NCBI GenBank assembly: GCA_009663005.1
Contig: CM018906.1
Span: forward strand, 1,279,892-1,294,891
Reading direction: 5' to 3'
Source of the DNA: Actinidia chinensis
Taxonomy: Eukaryota; Streptophyta; Magnoliopsida; Ericales; Actinidiaceae
Length of the DNA stretch: 15,000 bases
Shown here: positions 8,497 through 15,000 of the stretch, one piece after another
Numbering within the stretch: the first letter of the stretch is position 1
Layout of the letters: each line of letters begins with the position of its first letter
The notes under the pieces: model-generated
What the model saw: the letters and a program-made list of their open reading frames with translations, nothing else
What the model was told of the DNA's origin: nothing
The model's database searches: none
Position numbers and translations under genes: made by a program

Positions 8497-9010
8497 TTAC
8501 ACAGATTGTTTAGTTTCTAATTCACACACATGATCAGATCATATAAACTTCTCACATTTGTCAGCATGGGATGACTAGCGGATCACATTGTTCAAACAAA
8601 TTGTTCTTGTATAACTCACCCATTATCGTTTTCCTCACTCTCTCTCTCTCTAGCATTCTAAAAGAAATTGATTACAGCCCAACTTTTTCTCACAAGGAAA
8701 ATCTGAATCTTTGCAACTGCATATTGTTTTGGAATCTCTTTGTCAATAACATAACTAAAGAAAAGAGGGGGAATATGCAAGAATGTAGTCTTCGTTATAA
8801 TTAAGTGTTGATCACACCTTAAACTCTTTTGTTCAGAAAATCAACTTCATAGGCAATTCTAGTACGTGGTCTTGTAGATTCCAGAATCCAATAAATCTGA
8901 CAAAATAAAATGGGAAATGATTTATTATGAAAAAATACAAAACTGCCTTCCATTTTAGGGATTCATGACAATGTTTTCTGTCACATGCAAGGACTATTTT
9001 GTAATTTTAC
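8497..9010 (+). other. 3' UTR and 3' flank of the PLD gene
   Basis: Noncoding sequence after the stop, with a CT tract at 8636-8651. AATAAA-like signals at 8890-8895 and 8904-8909 would give a 3' UTR of roughly 400-450 bases. Shorter 3' ends are possible because plant signals are degenerate. Confidence 0.45.
8890..8910 (+). terminator. candidate poly(A) signals of the PLD transcript
   Basis: Two AATAAA hexamers lie within 20 bases, about 395-415 bases past the stop codon, followed by AT-rich sequence. This is the densest cluster of the hexamer in the 3' flank. Confidence 0.35.
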
Positions 9011-9539
9011 ACATATAAATACAAAAATTAGAGTGTTTTTGGAGACGAGGGGGAGTGTGAAATCCATACATGCTTTTGGGGAAGAGGAACACAATTTAAG
9101 GTTATAAGATCTGAGACGAATTCAATAAAACAAAGCAAATCAAACAAATGGGTATTGAAAATAGCTAGCAAGTGGGTAATTAATCTAATTAGATTCGATA
9201 ATCCACAAATCATATAGTTTTCCTACAGGGCAATCAAATCAAAACCAAAATAATCAGAAAGAAAAGGAACCCATACGCAATAAGCGATCAAACGTCTATT
9301 GTGAATGGAGAGAAAAGGACGAAGATCATCAGAAATAGAATTCGCATTAGAATGATAAGTTCTGGAATTGGGTAGTGGTCCGATCACAGATCAACAGACA
9401 AGACAAAGGACTCTCAGTCTCTCTCTCACTCACTAGGAACTTTTTTTGTTAGGCCAAACAGATATGGGGAAAAGAATAGTGGGCGGCGGCGCTTGAGTAG
9501 AACGGTGGTGGTGGAGGCGGCGGGTGAAGGGTGCAGAGA

Positions 9540-9568
9540 GGGCTCTGGCGTGGGGTGGGGTGGGGTGG
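9540..9568 (+). other. G-rich tract with quadruplex potential
   Basis: GGG (9540-9542), then GGGG three times (9552-9555, 9557-9560, 9562-9565) separated by single T, then GG. Three single-base or short loops plus one nine-base loop allow a three-tier G-quadruplex on the plus strand. Folding is predicted, not shown. Confidence 0.5.
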
Positions 9569-9619
9569 CGGCAGCGAATGAGGCCGTTGGGGGTGATGGC
9601 TGGTGATAGGATCTAGGGC

Positions 9620-9628
9620 TTAGGGTTT
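9620..9628 (-). promoter_or_regulatory. telo-box
   Basis: The minus strand reads AAACCCTAA, followed by GCCCTA, the plant telo-box. It is typical of 5' regions of genes for translation, ribosome and organelle biogenesis functions. Its orientation fits a minus-strand promoter at this patch. Confidence 0.5.
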
Positions 9629-9921
9629 TGATGTTGAAGATCGTGATTTGGGAATTGTTGGGTGCACTGAGAATAAAAGATGAGTCCTCGGATTTTAAGA
9701 GGGTAAACTGAGAACAATAGGGGTGTGAATGGAGAGGAACCCAGCTATGGAGGAGTATATTGTAATTTTGGACAATTTCTATCGATCTTTGTATTCTTTT
9801 GATTCCGAGCTTGAATTTTTTCCCACCAAAGTTGGTGAAAAACTTTGATTTGATCTCAATTTGATAAAATGGTCAGAGCCCATTTTTATTATTTTTTTCA
9901 TCAAATTTAAATTTGAATTTA

Positions 9922-10457
9922 GGGAAAAGTAAAAAAAAAAAAATTAAGGCTTGACAGCTGTAACAAATTAAATCCTATGTTTTAAGTATAATAAAATAAA
10001 TTCTATAATTGTGTCTGATCATATTTAAAACCTTTTGTTAGTCTTTATTTTATTAGAATTGACGGAACCAATTAATTTTTATCAAAAAAAATATAAAAAT
10101 AACTCTTTCAATGTTATCATCATTTAACCGATGTAATTAGGGTTAATTTTCAAGTAAAATTCTATAAAGTAGCTTGAACATTTAACTTGAAAATGAATCT
10201 TAATTGCATCGATCTTAACTTAAAAATGAGTTACAATTGCATCGACGAAAACTTTTAAAGATTGATAATTTTGAAAGACATCATTTTTTAATTTTTTGTA
10301 CTAGAATTAGTTAATTATGTCAATACTAATAACAGAGACTCATATAGGGTTTTAATTGTGACAAGATCAAAATTCTAAGGTTAATTTCTTACAATTAAAA
10401 CTATAAAATCTAATTTGTTACTAAAGTCAACCTTGAAGTTTTTTTTGTACTTTTCCC
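9922..10457. mobile_element. 536-bp non-autonomous MULE-like MITE
   Basis: Both ends start GGGAAAAGTA (the right end as reverse complement). The inverted similarity continues for about 90-100 bases, with shared blocks AAGG(C)TTGAC, GTAACAAATTA and TTTTAA, allowing small gaps. The flanks carry an imperfect 9-base direct repeat, TTGAATTTA (9913-9921) and TCCAATTTA (10458-10466), matching at 7 of 9 positions. Nine-base duplications and long TIRs are the mark of Mutator-like elements. It is AT-rich, has no open frame of note, and contains a 33-bp tandem duplication. The mismatches between arms and between flanks suggest an old insertion. The superfamily assignment is inference. Confidence 0.75.
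10182..10247 (+). repeat. two adjacent 33-bp tandem copies inside the MITE
   Basis: Copies 10182-10214 and 10215-10247 abut exactly and match at 26 of 33 positions, both starting TTAACTT and sharing AATTGCATCGA near the end. A diverged tandem duplication. Confidence 0.75.
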
Positions 10458-10466
10458 TCCAATTTA

Positions 10467-10900
10467 TTTATTTGTTACACGTCAAAATTCTTTTTCCCCT
10501 TCTCTTTTTGTTAAGGTGAGAAAAAAAACCGTTCTCACCGAACCAACCCATGCAGTATGATTCAATTTTTAATATAACGGTTTAGTTACGAATATAAATT
10601 TTACAACCGTGTTTGCAACTTTTGGACAATGGTTATGATTTTAAAACGAACATAAGATATATATAATTTAATATATACAAATACTTACTTTTTAACAATT
10701 ATATATATTAAATAATAAATATTAAAAAAGAGATTCATTTGCAAAGATGACAAATGTTATTTGACAGATTTCAAGATAATCCCTCATTTCCATAATAGCT
10801 ATTTGGTGTAATGTGTTATTCTCTTAGTTATGAAAAGACCCTTATCTCCCTCCAGCTTCTCCATAATTAACTAGTTACTTTGTCATCTATTTCTTCACGC
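10467..10900. other. AT-rich intergenic stretch with a short hairpin
   Basis: No coding signal. GGTGAGAA (10515-10522) and TTCTCACC (10532-10539) form a perfect 8-bp stem with a 9-base loop. An AT-only near-palindrome lies at about 10655-10715. Neither is tied to a gene. Confidence 0.5.
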
Positions 10901-11871
10901 ACTTTTAGCTCACAAACTTCAAGTAAAAGCAGAACCAAAAACTCCGGCACAAGATTTTATCAGAATGGCCAAACAGGGCATTTAATCACCTAATTTATGC
11001 AGGCTGCTACAAGAAGCATAATACTAATAATATAACATGAGGTGGCATATAAATATGTTCTCTGTGACATCATTTTCACCTTCCTCAGTTGAAGTAATAG
11101 GTGATAGTACAAAGTGTACACCTTAGCATAATCGATCCACACGTTGAATATACAAGAAATTCTTCACCATGAAAATCACGGCTGAAACCAACATTCTTCC
11201 TCTACCAAACATTTCAACAAGTTAAAAAGCATCAGAAGAGAGAAAACGAAAACTATAGGATAGGTTGGACTGACACCTTACCTGTATAATGGTGTGCAAT
11301 GCAACAGAGGATGAAAAAGGTTCCCTGAAGATGAGTTGGAATCTACAGTCAATTCAAATATATCTCTGAAGCAAGTAAAGTTTAAGCCTTACAAATGCAA
11401 AAAGCAAATGAAGCTTCCACTGAACTTTCCGATGGAATCATCAGAAAGTGAACCCAGAGCTCAATGCCAGACAACCTGACGGGGCCTATAGTTGCAGGTC
11501 CTCAAGGTTTACAAGCAGTTGTGTTGAGCTATAGTGCGATGTGTCAGATATATTGCGTTCATGCTACCTGTGAATTAGTTTCTTACTTGTCATAAGCCAT
11601 TAAGAAAAAATGACACTGCATCTCAGGCTAGTGTTGTGACCTTGTATGATAGCCTGGAACTATGAAATGGCTGTCAGAGAAATATGCAAAATACGAGCAT
11701 AACCTAAACGGAGCACTCTTCATATGTCATCTTGAGTTACAAAAAATCAACTCCAGTGAAGATGCAAGGTTTCAACAGCTTGCCTCCACAACAGCGCAAA
11801 TTGTGACGTGCCTATAGTGCACTTTGATCAATGAACTGTGCTTCGAGAATAAGTTCGACTTCCAGTAATCC

Positions 11872-12297
11872 TTACAACAACTCAAGCATATGGAACCCAT
11901 CCCGACAACTAGTTGCCTCTTTCTCTCCTTCTCTCCTTTTCTCCTTCAACAAATTCATTTGAGCAGTTTCATGAATCGTACCTTTGTTCAATTCCTGATA
12001 GAAAAGATACCTGCAATCCATTTTCCACCTTTCATGATCTTTACTCATGCAACAACTAAGAATGACGGCACCGGCTTGCCACCTGCAAAATATTGGAAAA
12101 ACAATTATTAGAGGTAATATTCAAAGAATTATTCCCAAATATCACAATTCTTTAAAGAAATAAACAATAAATTGTGATAAACATTCGAAATCAGATAAAC
12201 AATAACATAGGTGATGATAAACTATAAAGAGCATAAAATCAAGTGCATACTGCATCTGACTCGATGGAACTACACGACTCAGCTGCCTTTTCCATTT
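11872..12297 (-). CDS. speculative two-exon open frame, unidentified
   Basis: A possible terminal exon pair: 12251-12297 (47 bases, acceptor ATATCAG, donor GTATGC) joined to 11872-12082 (acceptor TTTTGCAG, ending TAA). Joined, the frame stays open for 85 codons: a basic start KWKRQLSRVV, then SKDHERWKMDCRY in the middle and a charged KEKRREGEKEA stretch near the end. I recognise no domain. The overlapping plus strand is also open for 73 codons, which weakens the case. No upstream coding exon was found, so chance or UTR sequence is quite possible. Confidence 0.15.
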
Positions 12298-13175
12298 CTG
12301 ATATAAAATCAAGGTATCTCAATTAAAGAAAGGGTTTGCATCAATTAACCATGTTAGTGGGCAAAATAAACTTCTTCAATGCTGCTTTTTTTTTTTAAGA
12401 TGGGGACTGCTGCTTATCCTGTAAACAAAAGTCACTGAAAACTTCAACCACTTAAGCATCCCATTGCATCCATTCAAACACACAACTCTATAATCTGCAT
12501 CTCCTTCACTCTTCACTTTTGCTTGAGACTATTGGAAAATTTCCAGAAAGTTAGGGATTCATTCAGTATTTAGGCTAGACTAAGATAATATAAATGCTAA
12601 TGGAAGAAAATTATCTCGCATGGCTTAAGGTCTGAATTCCTTTACAATTTTCTCCCATAGCATCTCCAAAGGGATCAATTTACAATAATTGGTACCTCAA
12701 TACACAAACAGTTCAGGTGAAACATTCTTAACAATCAAAATGAAGAACACTACCATTGTATCAGTCCCCTATCATTATCCACCAGGACAAGAAATCCCCT
12801 TCTCCGATCAAATCAACCTGCAATCGAGACCATCCGATTCATTTGTCTTTTAGGATTGAAACAAGTAGGTTGGATGAGTGGAAGGAACAAGTGCAAGATG
12901 CAGCTTAAGCTGTTATTCACGTAACTCCATTTTACGTTGCATAACAAGTCCACTTGCCAATCCCTTCAGGTGCATGTAGCAGGAACCTACCATAACTCCA
13001 TTACATGGACATTTGATACTAAAGGGTATAAAGTAATCGTTATCTTCCACCATCACATCGTAGCCTCCTAGATGCTCAAAGTTGGGTTCCACTTCCCAAT
13101 CCCTTCAAAAGTATGAAGGGAGCATCTTATGAAAACATAATTCACGTTCTGTGAAAAGACTGTTGAAGTCTTGAA

Positions 13176-13360
13176 GATGAGCTGTAACATATAAAGATTA
13201 AGGCTCTTGATGTCACTCAACCAATTCACTCAAGGCAGACAATCATACTCATGGTGCAACCCCAAAACAAAATCCATTCTCAGTTGCACGATGCTGCACT
13301 GAAAGAATTAAAGCTCTTAATCTCACTAAATCATTTCATTCAATATGACAATTATATTCA
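13176..13360. repeat. old ~110-bp tandem duplication
   Basis: Segments 13176-13251 and 13290-13360 align over most of their length, sharing GATG, AAAG(A)ATTAA.GCTCTT.AT.TCACT, ATTCA, GACAAT and AT.TTCA blocks, at an offset of about 110 bases. I estimate roughly 70-75% identity by eye. Confidence 0.55.
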
Positions 13361-13869
13361 CAATTTCACTGTGCCAACAGAAACAAACACCACCTTTCCA
13401 AAGGCTTTTCCAAAACTAGGGTTGTCCTTTATCAACTGAAACAATGAGAACAATTGTCAACTGTTGTGGCACCTAACAGCAATCTACTATTAAATACCAG
13501 TGACATTGTTCATGGCACTTGTGAATTCCCATCTCCCTCAGTATGGTATTTCTACACAAAAACAAAAGCAACAAGAACTATTTGCTAAAAGATTTGGAAC
13601 ATTAGATGAGACATCCAAGTACATGACTCCTCCATTAGTAGCCACATCAGAATATTTGTAACCTATTAATCCCATCAAGGAACAATCAAAATCTCCAATA
13701 CCTACACATTCAAAAGTTCCACAATTCAACTTCGTTAGTCTAGACTGTAGTCACCACACCATCCTTTGTTCTACTGGTACCTTTACCTGATCTATCGCAA
13801 TACTACTAGCTAACAAATGGACTCTCATGAATCAAGAAACTTTTAAAGGTCATCACAAGTTGCTAAAGA

Positions 13870-13907
13870 AATAAAACAAAACAAAACAAAAATAAAAATA
13901 AAAATAA
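13870..13907 (+). repeat. low-complexity AAAAC/AAAAT tract
   Basis: Consecutive AAAAC units followed by AAAAT units. Simple repeat in noncoding sequence. Confidence 0.8.
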
Positions 13908-14179
13908 GTAAAGGAGAAGTTAGAAAAGACAGTCCCAAATCATCGAACATATCAAAGTGGGGGGGACAGGAAATATAACGGTACAAAATTCAACTTGAAA
14001 GGAAAAAACCATTGAACCCAAAGACTTAAAACAATCCTCAGGTAAATAGGGGAGGGGGGAACAGAGGACCTGAACAGAATTTTAACAATTTTAACATTGA
14101 ACAAAGACCAGAACCAGTGTTATGAAAATCTAATTAAAGTTATGGAGCAAGCTAGTCTATTGTATCTATATGTAGATCT

Positions 14180-14356
14180 TTACGCAAGCAGTAAGAAAAG
14201 CAGATCAAATACAAATTCTAGTATAAATATACAAAAAACATTCAGGATGCATAAAATCCACCGAACATACTCAGGCAAAAAAATCCATAGAACATGTACT
14301 GGTTTACCGGGATACTTGCCTATAAGTTCTTGTTGCATGGCACGTGCACTGTCCAT
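14180..14356 (-). CDS. 58-codon hydrophobic open frame, doubtful
   Basis: It opens MDSARAMQQELIGKYPG and continues into a very hydrophobic stretch ending LLFLLLA. An in-frame TGA lies shortly upstream of the ATG. The first 12 codons end at TATAG|GCAAGT, a good GC-type splice donor, so they could be a short first exon and the hydrophobic tail merely T-rich intron. No family recognised. It could be a chance frame. Confidence 0.15.
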   Translation of the reverse strand: MDSARAMQQELIGKYPGKPVHVLWIFLPEYVRWILCILNVFCIFILEFVFDLLFLLLA

Positions 14357-15000
14357 TCTTCAGATGTTCCAGGCTCCTTTAACGAGTTAAGGAGCAAACT
14401 TTATCTACCATGAAGGTGTCCATAATATCTCCACCATTGAAACATATCGCAGAACTACACATTGGATGAACAATCAAAAAGACCACGCTGAAACAAGAGC
14501 TGCAGGATAGTGCATAACCGTAGCCTAGAAAGTGAAGTTAGGTCAGATGAGACATGGTGAACTCCTCAATCTAAAATCCCAGAGTACCGAGTTTAGTGAT
14601 GCCAATATTCGGTCTCTGCACATATGAATTATAAGCTCATCCGGGGAAGTCCCCATAAGGCATCCCTGATATGTACTGCTAATGTGTGCGTCCAACTAAT
14701 TCAAAGACCGCATATCGGTCCAACTTCTGACAAACTAAACAAAATTCCAAAACATCCTAAGCAAAATTTTGCATCTCCAAGATCTACTCTCACAATACAC
14801 TAGCCAGCTCAGGGATTCCAAAGACTAATTCATATGGGCACACTTCACCAAATTCTTGACTTGTACTAGTTGGAGGCTCATATCTCACTCAAACTCCACA
14901 TATACACTTCAACACTGTAAAGACTAGCTTCAATAATTAACACCACAAGAACCATACCCAGAGGTTCAGTGGAGTACAGCAGTACTTCATTGGAAGCAGC

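Larger units (their letters stand above)
9430..9640 (-). promoter_or_regulatory. GC-rich promoter/leader-like patch of an unidentified minus-strand transcript
   Basis: About 200 bases of C-rich minus-strand sequence, very different from the AT-rich sides. On the minus strand it runs from a telo-box through a CCR-repeat stretch into a GA-rich leader-like end (about 9415-9440), then T-rich intron-like sequence (about 9020-9370). Two minus frames are open for more than 50 codons across the patch and are rich in Pro, His and Arg. One looks somewhat like a mitochondrial presequence, but no ATG exists on that strand between about 9480 and 9700, and a stop lies just upstream. I cannot name a product. 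A noncoding transcript, a distal 5' exon or a decayed gene start are all possible. Confidence 0.35.
10900..15000. other. long region without a supported gene; possible UTR/introns of a minus-strand gene
   Basis: Moderately AT-rich, less so than true intergenic stretches to its left. It is broken by stops on both strands, so open frames stay below 100 codons. On the minus strand several places look like splice sites next to short open stretches: acceptor-like ends at 12298 and 12083, and a GC-type donor AG|GCAAGT at about 14320. T-richness on the minus strand fits introns or UTR of a gene transcribed leftward from beyond the right edge. I recognise no protein here on either strand, and no tRNA, rRNA or miRNA hairpin. 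Confidence 0.4.

Noticed and set aside
9014..9021. TATAAATA on the plus strand
   Set aside because: A good TATA match, but in AT-rich 3' flank with no coding region downstream. Chance is likely.
9028..9213. 61-codon hydrophobic minus-strand frame
   Set aside because: T-rich intron-like sequence gives hydrophobic translations by composition. No family features.
12211..12262. C/D-box snoRNA-like pair (GTGATGATA ... TCTGACT) on the plus strand
   Set aside because: The span of about 50 bases is short for plant box C/D RNAs. There is no convincing terminal stem or internal C'/D' boxes, and the motifs are common by chance.
13538..13729. 63-codon minus-strand frame (contains CCFCFCV)
   Set aside because: Unrecognised and isolated, without clear splice context; consistent with a chance open frame in this T-rich strand.
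14645..14656. Small palindrome GGGGA-AG-TCCCC
   Set aside because: A five-base stem with a two-base loop is too short and isolated to assign a role.

Overview
The window is nuclear DNA of a flowering plant, most likely a eudicot. Two protein genes are interrupted or flanked in plant style: GT-AG introns rich in A+T, long AT-rich intergenic stretches, CT/GA tracts in 5' leaders, a telo-box and MITE-like repeats. Both proteins belong to plant subfamilies. There is no sign of bacterial operons, CRISPR arrays, rRNA or tRNA. I cannot name the species.

Layout: (1) 1-1268, AT-rich flank that includes the 3' end of the next gene. (2) 1269-1826, minus strand, an intact intronless gene for a PRA1 family protein of the F type (prenylated Rab acceptor). 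Its likely core promoter is at about 1900-1950. (3) 1990-5000, the intergenic space between two divergent genes. It contains a G+C-richer block at about 2398-3765 with degenerate internal repeats and many ACGT cores, probably derived from a transposable element. (4) 5073-8496, plus strand, a four-exon phospholipase D gene of the alpha4/epsilon type. It has 757 codons, both HKD motifs and no frame lesion. (5) 8497-9920, its 3' flank, then a GC-rich promoter-like patch at 9430-9640 with a telo-box and a G-rich tract but no recognisable protein. (6) 9922-10457, a 536-bp element with long terminal inverted repeats and an imperfect 9-bp target duplication, best read as a non-autonomous Mutator-like (MULE) MITE. 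(7) 10467-15000, low-coding sequence with only short, weak open frames, an old ~110-bp tandem duplication and low-complexity tracts. It may be introns or UTR of a minus-strand gene that lies mostly beyond the right edge.

PRA1F and PLD epsilon both act at membranes (vesicle traffic through the ER/Golgi, and phosphatidic acid production at the plasma membrane). From memory, the Arabidopsis homologues are also neighbours (PLD epsilon At1g55180, PRA1.F2 At1g55190). The pair therefore looks like conserved microsynteny rather than a functional cluster. I did not find a new biological system. The best new observations are the MULE-like MITE, the repeat-bearing block between the two genes, the foldback sequences in the PLD introns, and the unexplained right third.
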